NCBI RefSeq assembly: GCF_017545445.1
Contig: NZ_JAFWOM010000013.1
Coordinates: forward strand, 1 to 64,000
DNA from: Fibrobacter sp.
Lineage (GTDB): Bacteria > Fibrobacterota > Fibrobacteria > Fibrobacterales > Fibrobacteraceae
Direction of reading: 5' to 3'
Length of the DNA: 64,000 nt
Position numbers and translations under genes: made by a program. Positions 1-7,763 of this stretch are shown here, one piece after another (the stretch's first letter is position 1; every line of letters starts with the position of its first letter). The notes beneath the pieces were generated by a model. The model made no database searches and had not been told where the DNA came from. It worked only from the letters and a program-made list of their open reading frames with translations.

Positions 1-2
1 AC

Positions 3-443
3 AAGCCCAAAAAGCGCAAGAAAAAATCTGTCGGGATTCTCGCGGATTCTTTAAGTGCGGATTCTTTAAATGCTGTCGCGGATACAAGCGCTGTACAAGA
101 TACCGCAAAAGTGGATTCTGCAAAGGTAGATTCTGCAAAAGTTGCCGCCGATAGCGCAAATGTCGCCGATTCAACAAAAGCTAACGTCGCAGATTCGTTA
201 GGCAGTGCCAAAGATACAGCAGGAGTCGCGGCAGATTCGCTGAACAAGAATGTCGCAGATTCGTTAACTAAGAACGTCGCGGCAGATACCGCAAAAGCGC
301 CTGTAATGAAGCTCGCGCCTGCCGCCCCAGCTACGCCAGCAAAGCAGCCCGAAGAGAAAACTGTTGAAACGACTGTTGAAGCCGCGGCAGAAAAAGACAC
401 GCCTGCCGCACCTGCAACAAATGTCAAATCTAAAGGGGACTGA
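3..443 (+). CDS. Low-complexity Ala/Asp/Ser/Lys-rich protein, C-terminal part (5' end outside window)
   Basis: The frame is open from the first bases and ends at TGA 441-443, so this is the C-terminal ~146 residues of a longer protein. It begins with a basic patch (KPKKRKKK), followed by irregular repeats built around VADS/ADSL/NVADSL and a Pro/Ala/Glu-rich tail. No fold or family is recognisable. Similar Asp-Ser-rich linkers occur in the NlpC/P60 lipoprotein at 48166-49032, so this may be a flexible envelope linker. Its stop overlaps the start of the next gene (TGATG), suggesting translational coupling with the PHP hydrolase. Function unknown. Confidence 0.6.
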   Translation, partial: KPKKRKKKSVGILADSLSADSLNAVADTSAVQDTAKVDSAKVDSAKVAADSANVADSTKANVADSLGSAKDTAGVAADSLNKNVADSLTKNVAADTAKAPVMKLAPAAPATPAKQPEEKTVETTVEAAAEKDTPAAPATNVKSKGD

Positions 444-2257
444 TGATTTTTTTGCCAGGGGAAAAACTGCGTTACGCCGAAACGCATTTTAAATTTAAGC
501 TACCCTGGTCGCTCCTTTACAAGCCATGGCCCGAAATCATTTTCGATTCGCCCTTCCAGTTTGTGCCGGGAGTCGAACCCACGCTGTGGATAGTCGTACG
601 CGATGCAGACCGATTCCCGACAACGCTCAAGACAGCAGAGATTGTTCTGAAACGCACCGCTGAACGTGACGGGATGTATTTTGAAAATGCGCAAGATTTA
701 AACAGTGCGAAACAACAAGATTTAGACAATGCGTCGCAATCGGACATCGTCATTAGCAAGGACTTGAGTCTCGACGTTCACGAACAAATGCAGTTCATCC
801 CATTCCCGCTCGGCGAAATTCCGGCAGGCACGTACGAAGCTTATTGCAAGCTGACCGTAGAACGTGACGGCAAAATGCAAACTTTTGAACGTTGGAACTT
901 GCCGCGTTTAAAGCAAGCACCGCTCCGCTTCAAAGTTTTGAACGAATTTCCGCCCATCGCTCCCGGCTACGTTGCAGGCGAAATGCATTGCCACACGCAC
1001 TACTCCGCAGACCATGTGGAATACGGTGCCACGCCCGAAGTCTTGCAGCAAGCGGCAAAAGCGGTCGGCCTCGATTTTGTGAGCTGCACCGACCACGCTT
1101 ACGATTTCGCATTCACGCAAGAAGACTACACCAAAGAAGCGGAATCTCCCGTTCCAAGATTTCAAAAGTTGCGTGAAGAGATTGCGGCGCTTCCAAGTAA
1201 AGACGAAAGCGGAAAACCGATGCCACTCCTGCTCGCTGGCGAAGAAGTCTCTGCAGGGAACAGCAAAGGCGAAAACGTTCACGTGACGGTCCTTGCACCC
1301 GACGGTTACCTGCCGGGGCTTGGCGACTGCGGACGCTACTGGCTCGAAAACAGGCCCACGCGGAGCATCAAGCAGATTCTGAATGACACCGACGCCCACT
1401 GCTTTGCCGCCCACCCCTTCCAGCAAATGGGGCTTTTGGAAAAGTTCGTTTTCCGCAGAGGCTACTGGAAGCCCGAAGATTTAAATATTGCGAACAAAAG
1501 CACAAAAAAGAATCACGCGATTCGCGGACTCCAGTTTTGGAACGGTAGCCGCGACGAAGGGTTCAAGCTCGGTCGAGAATTTTGGATAAACGAGTTAGGT
1601 AAAGGCAATTACTTGCTGCCCATCGGCGGAAACGACGCCCATGGTGATTTGAACGACATGACCGCCGTTGACTTGCCGCTACTCTCGCTCAAGCACACGA
1701 GAGCGCACATTTTCGGAAACGTCCGCACAGTGATTAGAGTAGGAAGTTGGAAGTTGGAAGTAGGAAGTGACGCAAAGCAAGAATCTCCGTTAATGCGTCA
1801 TCCTCGACCAACGGGAGGGGATCCACATAACGATTCTGTCACCCCACCCCAGGTCCCTGAGCTTGCCGAAGGGCTGGGTCACCTTACGCATTCACTCTCT
1901 CTCGATGTCATTAACGCAGCCTTCGCCGCCGACAATTGCTACATCACCGACGGCCCAGCCCTGTGGTGGGAACGCGACCGCAACGGAATCACGTTCCACG
2001 CCCGCAGCAACAGGGATACCGGCGGCGGATTCCGCTACATCCGCATTTACGGTCGCCGCATGCTCTCCAACGGAAAACTCGCTCCCGACGAAGAAGTATT
2101 GATAGGGAGCCTCGTCGCCGCCCCCGACCACGCCGACATTCCGGTGGCTACGTTCGACTTCGCATACGTCCGTGCTGAATGCGAAACTGCGACAGGCAAA
2201 TTCGCGCTCACATCCGCCGCACAATTGCTTGACCAGCGTTTCAAAAAAACGCTTTGA
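443..2257 (+). CDS. CehA/McbA-type PHP-domain metallohydrolase with in-frame repeat insertion
   Basis: 604 residues. A ~160-residue N-terminal region precedes a PHP-like metal site: EMHCHTHYSAD (H182, H184, H186), then SCTDHAYDF, LLAGEEVSAG, AAHPFQQ and GGNDAHGD, which supply the His/Asp/Glu ligands expected in the CehA/McbA branch of PHP metallohydrolases. The substrate cannot be predicted. ATG 443 overlaps the stop of the upstream gene by one base. Residues about 430-482 (DNA ~1732-1890) do not look like protein family sequence. They are read from three intergenic repeat types found elsewhere in the window: a GGAAGTTGGAAG tract, a GTCATCC...GGATCC element and a GTCACCCC...GGTCCCTGAGC element. 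The frame stays open and metal-site motifs lie on the N-terminal side, so the enzyme may still be active. Confidence 0.75.
   Translation: MIFLPGEKLRYAETHFKFKLPWSLLYKPWPEIIFDSPFQFVPGVEPTLWIVVRDADRFPTTLKTAEIVLKRTAERDGMYFENAQDLNSAKQQDLDNASQSDIVISKDLSLDVHEQMQFIPFPLGEIPAGTYEAYCKLTVERDGKMQTFERWNLPRLKQAPLRFKVLNEFPPIAPGYVAGEMHCHTHYSADHVEYGATPEVLQQAAKAVGLDFVSCTDHAYDFAFTQEDYTKEAESPVPRFQKLREEIAALPSKDESGKPMPLLLAGEEVSAGNSKGENVHVTVLAPDGYLPGLGDCGRYWLENRPTRSIKQILNDTDAHCFAAHPFQQMGLLEKFVFRRGYWKPEDLNIANKSTKKNHAIRGLQFWNGSRDEGFKLGREFWINELGKGNYLLPIGGNDAHGDLNDMTAVDLPLLSLKHTRAHIFGNVRTVIRVGSWKLEVGSDAKQESPLMRHPRPTGGDPHNDSVTPPQVPELAEGLGHLTHSLSLDVINAAFAADNCYITDGPALWWERDRNGITFHARSNRDTGGGFRYIRIYGRRMLSNGKLAPDEEVLIGSLVAAPDHADIPVATFDFAYVRAECETATGKFALTSAAQLLDQRFKKTL
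1732..1890 (+). repeat. Composite intergenic-type repeat inserted in frame within the PHP hydrolase gene
   Basis: Three repeat types stand in tandem: GGAAGTTGGAAGTTGGAAGTAGG (1740-1768), a GTCATCCT...GGGATCC element (1798-1832) and a GTCACCCCACCCC...GGTCCCTGAGC...GGGTCACC palindrome-like element (1840-1883). Close relatives are intergenic at 17313-17410, 25655-25698 and 31757-31826. Length is close to a multiple of three and no stop is introduced. Confidence 0.75.
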
Positions 2258-2391
2258 ACCATTGCTTTTGAAACGCTTGCATGTTATTTTTTGAACAAGT
2301 GAGGAGGCTATTGTTTTTGGTTTTTAGTGAAATTTGTTTTTTTGAATTTGATTTTGATTCTTTGGGAAAGCTTGAAGCAGATTTCCTTTTT

Positions 2392-2407
2392 TGGCACGCG
2401 GTTTGCT
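2392..2407 (+). promoter_or_regulatory. Sigma-54 (RpoN) promoter, -24/-12
   Basis: TGGCACG-N4-TTGCT matches the sigma-54 consensus TGGCACG-N4-TTGCW. GG and GC are separated by exactly 10 bases. Transcription would start near 2418, just before the rhomboid start codon at 2441. A sigma-54 activator is encoded at 34462-35916. Confidence 0.75.
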
Positions 2408-2440
2408 TTTAACTAGAAAACCCACATCAGGAAAGTCGCC

Positions 2441-3457
2441 ATGCCACACTTTATGTCGCCAATGATTCGCCGCAGGCCATCCACTGAGGATTCGCGTGTG
2501 TCACCGTCTGCAAATCCAGAAGCAGCCGCCCCCACGCCATCTCAAGAATCCGCACCGCCAAATCAGGCAACGACAGCGACATTCGAAGAACCTCAGCCGC
2601 CGCCAGACATCCGCATCAGCGAGGGCGCATTCAAACAAATCCGCGACGAAAGCCTCGTCCTTCTATCGCAAGGAATCTCGCATCGCATCGAACGCTCCGA
2701 AGAAGGACCGTTCCAAATTTTCGTCGAGCCGGACAAGCGACGTACCGCGCAATTCCAAATCCGCCTTTACCATTACGAAAATCCGCCTCGCAGCGAGCCT
2801 CCAGCTCTACCGCTAAAATTCAGTTTTCAGCCGCTGTGGGTCCTCCTCATTCCTATCGTTTGTACGTTATTAGACTTTTCAGACGCATTCATTCAAATGC
2901 ACAACGCAGGCATCGCCGATGCCTCTAAAATCCTACGCGGAGAATGGTGGCGAACCATCACCGCCATGACGCTCCACGGAGACGCTCGCCATCTCGCCGG
3001 GAATCTCGTTTCGGGATACCTCGCCTTGAGTCTTCTGCATTATCGCATTTCGCTAGCAAAGCTAGTGCCGTTCCTCGCCGTTGGAGCTGCGGTTGCTAAT
3101 TTCTTCGTCGCACTTACGGTACAGACAAACTTCCGTTCGCTCGGCTTTTCAGGATTCGTATTTGCAGTCATTGGCTGCCTCGCCGTTATCGAGTTCCGCC
3201 TCATGCCTCGCGAAACGCACGGCATGCTCCGCCGATTCGCACCACTCTGCGGTGCAGCCTCGCTCGCCGTGTTCTTAGGCCTCGGCGAAAACGCAGACAT
3301 CCTTGGGCATCTTTACGGATTCATCGCAGGCATTTTCTGCGGTTTCATCCCCAAAAAGAAAACGCTCCGCTGGGGAGCGCCAACTGCAATGACCGATATT
3401 TTCTGGGTCATCGCCTACTACGCATTGTTCGTCATCGGCTGGACATTAGCGATTTAG
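2441..3457 (+). CDS. Rhomboid-family intramembrane serine protease
   Basis: 338 residues. The first ~120 residues are hydrophilic and Pro/Ala/Glu-rich, hence cytoplasmic and probably disordered. About six or seven membrane segments follow from residue ~125. Rhomboid signatures are present: HLAGN in the second core helix, LGFSGFVFA with nucleophile S237, and GHLYGF with catalytic H290. Rhomboids cut transmembrane helices within the membrane; the substrate is unknown here. AGGAAAG lies about 10 bases before ATG 2441. The gene stands alone behind a sigma-54 promoter and converges on the next gene (10-base gap). The long N-terminal extension is unusual compared with the ~200-residue core of simple bacterial rhomboids. 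Confidence 0.85.
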   Translation: MPHFMSPMIRRRPSTEDSRVSPSANPEAAAPTPSQESAPPNQATTATFEEPQPPPDIRISEGAFKQIRDESLVLLSQGISHRIERSEEGPFQIFVEPDKRRTAQFQIRLYHYENPPRSEPPALPLKFSFQPLWVLLIPIVCTLLDFSDAFIQMHNAGIADASKILRGEWWRTITAMTLHGDARHLAGNLVSGYLALSLLHYRISLAKLVPFLAVGAAVANFFVALTVQTNFRSLGFSGFVFAVIGCLAVIEFRLMPRETHGMLRRFAPLCGAASLAVFLGLGENADILGHLYGFIAGIFCGFIPKKKTLRWGAPTAMTDIFWVIAYYALFVIGWTLAI

Positions 3458-3467
3458 TATTACTAAT

Positions 3468-3986
3468 CTATTCCAATTCCATAATTTTTTTATAAAAAAT
3501 TTTTTCAAGCATTTTTTTGTCTTCCAAATTCATTTTCTCATAACGTTCCATCATTTGCTTAGACCGCTTAAGGCATTCGCTTTCAATCGACGGGTTTTCT
3601 AGCAACTGCTTTTTACCACACGTCGAATCATTGCGGTCCTCAACAAACTTTTTCAGCGAATCGCTACATTCACCACAATCGGATGGTAAAATAGGAGGCA
3701 ACATTTCCCCAACAGTTTTGTCATTTTCCTTTCTACGAGCTTCCAATGCTTCCATTTTTTCCATAAACATAAAGAATTTCTCAGCCGCAAGCACTCGAGC
3801 TTCATCATATTTTTCCTCACCCACTTTTTGCGACAGAGCCCTTTCTTCTTCACAGGCTTCATTGACTCTTCGCTCACACAAAATACTCAAATAGAGTGCA
3901 TCATCCGCAATTTTTTTCGTTGAATCACTGTTGCCGGCACAGGCAAAAAACATTGAGGCGATAACGCAAAACAATAGTTTTTTCAT
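3468..3986 (-). CDS. Small lipoprotein, Cys- and charge-rich, unknown function
   Basis: 172 residues. The N-terminus MKKLLFCVIASMFFACAG is a type II signal peptide with lipobox FFAC, so the mature protein is probably a lipid-anchored envelope protein. The rest is strongly charged, mostly helical, with paired Cys motifs (LCERRVNEACEEE, DCGECSD, ECLKR). The layout (hydrophobic leader, C-x(7-9)-C-x-x-E, long helix, ending MLEKIFYKKIMELE) matches the frameshifted neighbour at 4052-4589, so the two are tandem paralogs. No known family recognised. AGGAG lies upstream of the ATG. Confidence 0.6.
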   Translation of the reverse strand: MKKLLFCVIASMFFACAGNSDSTKKIADDALYLSILCERRVNEACEEERALSQKVGEEKYDEARVLAAEKFFMFMEKMEALEARRKENDKTVGEMLPPILPSDCGECSDSLKKFVEDRNDSTCGKKQLLENPSIESECLKRSKQMMERYEKMNLEDKKMLEKIFYKKIMELE

Positions 3987-4051
3987 CTTCCTACTCCTTT
4001 ATATTGTACGGAAAGATACAAAATCCGCTATAAGGTTATTTTTGTGATTTC

Positions 4052-4300
4052 TTACTTTTCTATAAGTTTTTGCATCACGAATGCTTGAAGCTTTTCCTGA
4101 TCAGACACACTCAATTTTTTTTCGCGTTCCGACAGCAATTTTTCTCTTTTTTTGCACTCACCTTCATCCAACTGCTGATTCTTACATTTAGCAAACAACT
4201 CAAAGGATTCTTCAGCAAATTTTTTTACCGTATCACCTGGATTTGCAAGTGAAGCACGTTCTTCTCGGAGTTTTACACGCTCCTCATCTATCTTTAAAAA
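4052..4300 (-). pseudogene. C-terminal part of the frameshifted exported protein
   Basis: The frame continues the gene that stops at 4284. It encodes IDEERVKLREERASL...FAKCKNQQLDEGECKKREKLL...ALQAF-like helix ending VMQKLIEK. Its C-terminus parallels that of the tandem paralog (ECLKRSKQMMERYEK...FYKKIMELE). It has no convincing start of its own. Together the pieces would give a ~180-residue protein, the length of the paralog (172). Whether the shift is real decay or a sequencing error cannot be told from one sequence. Confidence 0.5.
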
Positions 4301-4589
4301 GATTCTGCAATGCTTCCGATAATTTTTCCAAATTTTTATTCTTTCCCATCTCCAAAACAAACTTTGCTGCAGTAAGATTGAGAACCTTTTCCTGATCATC
4401 CTCGCTTAATTTAGCCATACTTTCAGACAATAAAGCTTTCTGTTTTTTACAGTTTTCATCAACATTCCCCACTTGAGGACAAGCAAGAAGATTATGCAGT
4501 TTTTCGTCTGCTAATTCGTCCAACAATTCATCGTTAGCAGCAATAGTAAACGACATTGCAGCAATAATGCAAAACAAAAATATTTTCAT
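4284..4589 (-). CDS. Exported small helical protein, N-terminal part of a frameshifted gene
   Basis: About 101 residues from ATG 4589, which has GGAAGGG upstream. The signal peptide is MKIFLFCIIAAMSFTIA. The mature part (LLACPQVGNVDENCKKQKALL...) has the same Cys spacing as the lipoprotein at 3468-3986. The frame stops at 4284 just after LQNLFKDR. The adjacent frame continues immediately with IDEERVKLREERASL and a second copy of the Cys motif, so the stop follows a frameshift close to 4295 (a short T5A3 run on the coding strand). Confidence 0.55.
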   Translation of the reverse strand: MKIFLFCIIAAMSFTIAANDELLDELADEKLHNLLACPQVGNVDENCKKQKALLSESMAKLSEDDQEKVLNLTAAKFVLEMGKNKNLEKLSEALQNLFKDR

Positions 4590-4624
4590 CAACCCTTCCA
4601 ATTACGTTGTTCTATAATAAAAAT

Positions 4625-4652
4625 ATAAAAAAAGCCCGACCAAGTCGAGCTT
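4625..4652 (-). terminator. Intrinsic terminator
   Basis: On the minus strand AAGCTCGAC-TTG-GTCGGGCTT is followed by seven T. It lies downstream of the TPR gene 4754-5440. Confidence 0.7.
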
Positions 4653-4753
4653 GAAAAGATTCCTAAAAAAAATCGACCTCGGAACAGAGACCGAGGTGAC
4701 AAATGGAAAATACTAATGACCATTGACTAATGACCATTAGCTAATAACTAAAA

Positions 4754-5440
4754 TTAAAGAGCGGCGATAAACTTTTTAGCCTTGTCCGCAAAAGCGCGGT
4801 TGTCGCCATAGACCTTGAGAAGACGTTCGGCGGTAGCCTTGGCCTTGTCGCTTGCGCCAAGCTGCTGATACACGAGCGTGAGCTTCCACATGGCATCGGC
4901 AACCATCGGGACCTCGTCTGCCGGTTCGTCCTTCTGGTAGCGGTCTTCCTTGTCGCCTGTACGCTTGCCAAACTCAGCAATGTACTTTTCGAGGAAGTTT
5001 GCTGCAGCAGAGAAATCGCCCTTTTCCATCTTCACTGCGGCAAGACCATGCATGGCAGCCGAACGCACGAGAGCGACAGAACCCGCATTGTCAAGCGTCG
5101 TCTGGAAGAGAATCGCTGCACCGACCAAATCCTTCTTTTCGAACTTGATGTTACCAGCGAGGAGAGAAGCCTTTGCAAGAGCAAGGCCTTCAAGCTTGCC
5201 AGATGCAATCTTGGATTCGAATTCGACCAAGGCGCTGTCCTTTTCGCCCGCATAGAGATAAGTCAAGCCCACGCCAATGAGTTCGCTCTGTTCAGCGGCT
5301 GCAGCCTTGCGAGCCTCCTTGAACTGGATGATTCCCGCAATGATTGCAACGAGAACGACGAACGCCACAACAATTGTTGTACCGTGCTTGACAAAGAACG
5401 CCTTAAGTTCAGAATTATTGTTATTAGATTCGTTAGCCAT
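4754..5440 (-). CDS. Membrane-anchored TPR protein (YfgM/TPR_21-like)
   Basis: 228 residues: a short hydrophilic N-terminus rich in Asn, one membrane helix at residues ~18-41 (TTIVVAFVVLVAIIAGII), then helical TPR-type repeats (LTYLYAGEKDSALVEFE, AILFQTTLDNAG, ALVRSAAMHGLAAVKMEKGDFSAAANFLEKY, WKLTLVYQQLGASDKAKATAERLL). This architecture is like YfgM, the SecYEG-associated TPR protein, but without the typical context the assignment is only structural. Probably a periplasmic scaffold. Single gene with its own terminator at 4625-4652; upstream lies the tRNA-Thr promoter on the other strand. Confidence 0.65.
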   Translation of the reverse strand: MANESNNNNSELKAFFVKHGTTIVVAFVVLVAIIAGIIQFKEARKAAAAEQSELIGVGLTYLYAGEKDSALVEFESKIASGKLEGLALAKASLLAGNIKFEKKDLVGAAILFQTTLDNAGSVALVRSAAMHGLAAVKMEKGDFSAAANFLEKYIAEFGKRTGDKEDRYQKDEPADEVPMVADAMWKLTLVYQQLGASDKAKATAERLLKVYGDNRAFADKAKKFIAAL

Positions 5441-5510
5441 TATTGAGCTTCCATGTTAAAATTTTTCGTAAGACAATTTTAGAAAAAAAAATAAAAGTTG
5501 TCAGTAAATC

Positions 5511-5539
5511 TTGACAGGATTTCATTGTTTTACTATATT
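5511..5539 (+). promoter_or_regulatory. Sigma-70-type promoter of tRNA-Thr
   Basis: TTGACA (5511-5516), a 17-base spacer, TATATT (5534-5539); the tRNA begins 12 bases further on. Confidence 0.8.
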
Positions 5540-5550
5540 TGTCCGCGTTC

Positions 5551-5623
5551 GCCACTCTAGCTCAGCTGGTAGAGCAGCTGATTCGTAATCAGCAGGTCGG
5601 CAGTTCAAATCTGCTGGGTGGCT
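5551..5623 (+). tRNA. tRNA-Thr (anticodon CGU)
   Basis: 73 nt. Acceptor arms GCCACTC / GGGTGGC pair fully (one G-T). The anticodon stem GCTGA/TCAGC encloses the loop TTCGTAA with anticodon CGT. The T-loop is TTCAAAT. CCA is not encoded. Confidence 0.95.
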
Positions 5624-5629
5624 CGAAAG

Positions 5630-5668
5630 ACTCCTCGGACGTAAATCCGGGGAGTTTTTTTTTTTTTA
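5630..5668 (+). terminator. Terminator of tRNA-Thr
   Basis: ACTCCTCGGA - loop - TCCGGGGAGT, a 10-bp stem, followed by a run of more than ten T. Confidence 0.9.
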
Positions 5669-5727
5669 TAGGCCATTGTTTTGCTGAGTTATATATTTTA
5701 TAACGAAATGTGCTTGAGATTGTAAAA

Positions 5728-5994
5728 ATGAAATTTTTTTTTGCATTATTGTTCTGCTTTGTCGGTTTTGTTCATGCTGTATCTTTGCCAGATGAACCTT
5801 GTTGCGATAATTGGTATTCCGATACACATCGGTCTTTGTTTAACATAAATGTTGCTGTTTCAAAAAGCGAATCCCATTTTATAATTATTTTATATGGGAT
5901 TATGCCACTTCTGAAAATTTTAAGCTGTCCGTTAAAAGCGAGGCTTTATCTTTTCGACTTGTTAAAGATAGGGATTCTTACCAGTTTTCAATGA
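5728..5994 (+). CDS. Exported protein, N-terminal part of a frameshifted gene
   Basis: Starting at ATG 5728 it has a clear signal peptide MKFFFALLFCFVGFVHA and mature start VSLPDEPCCDNWYSD. The sequence reads sensibly until about VAVSKSES near 5870, then turns into unlikely hydrophobic sequence. The +2 frame (codons from ~5862) instead gives IPFYNYFIWDYATSENFKL, which runs without a stop into the following piece. The shift lies near the A5 run at 5862-5866. The intact protein would be ~200 residues. No family recognised; the aromatic, strand-like C-terminal half suggests an outer-membrane or periplasmic beta protein. Confidence 0.5.
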   Translation: MKFFFALLFCFVGFVHAVSLPDEPCCDNWYSDTHRSLFNINVAVSKSESHFIIILYGIMPLLKILSCPLKARLYLFDLLKIGILTSFQ

Positions 5995-6332
5995 CTGAAC
6001 CTATATATGCACTTGCAGCATCTTTAGGAGTTCTTGTCAGCTACCATTATTGGGGTTTGACGGTGTTATATGCGACTACGTTGTTGTTTAATCCAAGCGT
6101 TGAATTATTTCCTTTTCCGCAATATGTTCCGTTGTCGTTTTCTTTAGGGTACCACTTCGATTTCTTTTGGTTCTGCAAACACCCTGCGTTTTTCTTTGAA
6201 CCACATGCCGATTTAAATGCTGAAATTAAATTTTTAAGAATATCAGCATCTGTTGGTTATTTGGTCAGCGATGTCTATGACTTGAAACAAGGCTTCAGAT
6301 TCCATGTAGGGCTTGGAGTTTTTGATTTCTAG
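5868..6332 (+). pseudogene. C-terminal part of the frameshifted exported protein
   Basis: Open from the shift point to TAG 6330-6332. It contains alternating hydrophobic/aromatic segments (YHYWGLTVLYATTLLF, VPLSFSLGYHFDFFWF, IKFLRISASVGYLV, GFRFHVGLGVFDF) and ends in Phe, features common in small outer-membrane beta-barrels. An internal ATG at 5991 exists, but nothing suggests it is a genuine start: coding sequence continues upstream in the same frame. Function unknown. Confidence 0.5.
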
Positions 6333-6480
6333 TAAAAATTACACTTTCATTGAATCCACAATATTTACGATAATTTAACAGATTGACAATAATCAATCGC
6401 GAGTGCATGTTGTAAATTGTTGAAACAATGGCAATGGATTTGGTCATCCTGAGCAAGGGTGAAGTAGTCTGCTTTGGATG

Positions 6481-6541
6481 TGTCATCCTGAGCGAACCCT
6501 GGAGCGCAAAGCGCGATAGGGGAAGTCGAAGGATCCAGTGA
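6481..6541 (+). repeat. GTCATCCTGAGC...GGATCC repeat, copy 1
   Basis: A 61-base element from TGTCATCCTGAGCGAACC to GGATCCAGTGA, identical to 8788-8848. Both copies stand directly before a MORN_2 lipoprotein gene. A partial related copy (GTCATCCTGAGCAAGGGTGA) precedes it at 6442-6462. Confidence 0.85.
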
Positions 6542-6574
6542 TTTTTTTCTAATTTGCAACAAATGAGTCCTGTT

Positions 6575-7753
6575 ATGAAATTCCGAAAACATATCTTATT
6601 CACGCTGCTTTTTGCTTCCATTTTGCTATTTGTCGCTTGTGGCGAACGTGTTGAAGAACATAAAGAATCTTATGATTGCGGAAAACCAAAATCTAAAACA
6701 ACATATAGCAGTGATTTTGTTGGCGATTGTGAAATACGTTGCTTCAATAGAGAGCGCGAGTACGAAAACGATCAATTGATAGAGGAAAAAATTTACCAAG
6801 GCAATAGAATTTTTTCATATAAGAGTTGGTATTTGAATGGAAATCAAAAATATGACAAAAATGCTTCTAATGGGTGGTTTGATTTTTGTGATGGTATCAG
6901 ATTGTTCCCTCATCGAGAATGCGAAAATGATTCTTTAGGTGACGGTTATGAAAAATGGGGGTATGAAAATGGACAAATGAAGGAGGAAAAATATTATAAA
7001 AATGGTAAAGATAGCCTATGGAGATCTTGGAAAGAAAATGGACAACTGGAATTTGAACGATCTTACAAAAATGGTAAGAAAAACGGAATTTGGAAAAAAT
7101 GGTATGATGATGGACAATTAGAAGAATTGGCTTATTATGAAGCCGGAGAGCATGACCGTTTTTGGAAAAAGTGGTATCCAGATGGCAAAAAAGCATTAGA
7201 AGGATATTACAAAAATGGCCGGGAGAATGGAATTTGGAAAAAGTGGTATGGTGATGGACAATTGGAAGAATTGGCTTATTATAAAGCCGGAGTGCATGAC
7301 CGTTTCTGGAAAAGGTGGTATCCAGAAGGAAAAATGGAATTTGAAAGATATTACAAAAATGGCCGTAAAAATGGAATTTGGAAAGAGTGGGAATTCGATG
7401 AAAAAAAGTTGATAAAAATGGAAAGCTATAAAAATGGAATGCGAGATGGAGTTTGGAGAGAATGGAGTGGATGGGGTTGGTTAATAAGAGATGAAAAATA
7501 CAAAGCAGGTAAGCCTGTTGGAATTTGGAGAGAGTGGCATGAAAATGGTCTGTTGAAAAGGAAAGGAAAATACAAAGCAGGTAAGTCTGTTAGTAGTTGG
7601 AGAGAATGGGATGAAAATGGCAAATTAAGCACTATAGAAAACTGTAATGCTGATAAATGTGCTGTGAAAACGTGGTATGAAAAAGGAGTTTTAAGAAGCG
7701 AAGGAATTCTCAAATCAGGGGAAAAAAATTGGAATTTGGAAAGAATGGCATGA
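6575..7753 (+). CDS. MORN_2 (YwqK-like) repeat lipoprotein, N-terminal part; frameshifted at an A7 tract
   Basis: Start chosen at ATG 6575 because MKFRKHILFTLLFAS matches the starts at 8891 and 10984; the lipobox is LLFVAC. After ~90 residues come about 15 repeats of ~23 residues of the type W-x-x-W-Y-x-D/N-G-Q-L-x-x-x-x-Y-Y-K-x-G-x-x-x-G. This is the MORN_2 repeat found in YwqK-family proteins, some of which serve as antitoxins or immunity proteins. Units at ~7089-7226 and ~7227-7364 are near-identical two-unit blocks. At 7723-7729 an A7 run shifts the frame, so the last residues (KNWNLERMA) are spurious. The sister copy 50 bases later has A6 and keeps frame. No toxin gene is adjacent. Markedly AT-rich compared with the flanks. 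Confidence 0.75.
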   Translation: MKFRKHILFTLLFASILLFVACGERVEEHKESYDCGKPKSKTTYSSDFVGDCEIRCFNREREYENDQLIEEKIYQGNRIFSYKSWYLNGNQKYDKNASNGWFDFCDGIRLFPHRECENDSLGDGYEKWGYENGQMKEEKYYKNGKDSLWRSWKENGQLEFERSYKNGKKNGIWKKWYDDGQLEELAYYEAGEHDRFWKKWYPDGKKALEGYYKNGRENGIWKKWYGDGQLEELAYYKAGVHDRFWKRWYPEGKMEFERYYKNGRKNGIWKEWEFDEKKLIKMESYKNGMRDGVWREWSGWGWLIRDEKYKAGKPVGIWREWHENGLLKRKGKYKAGKSVSSWREWDENGKLSTIENCNADKCAVKTWYEKGVLRSEGILKSGEKNWNLERMA

Positions 7754-7763
7754 AAATGGAAAA

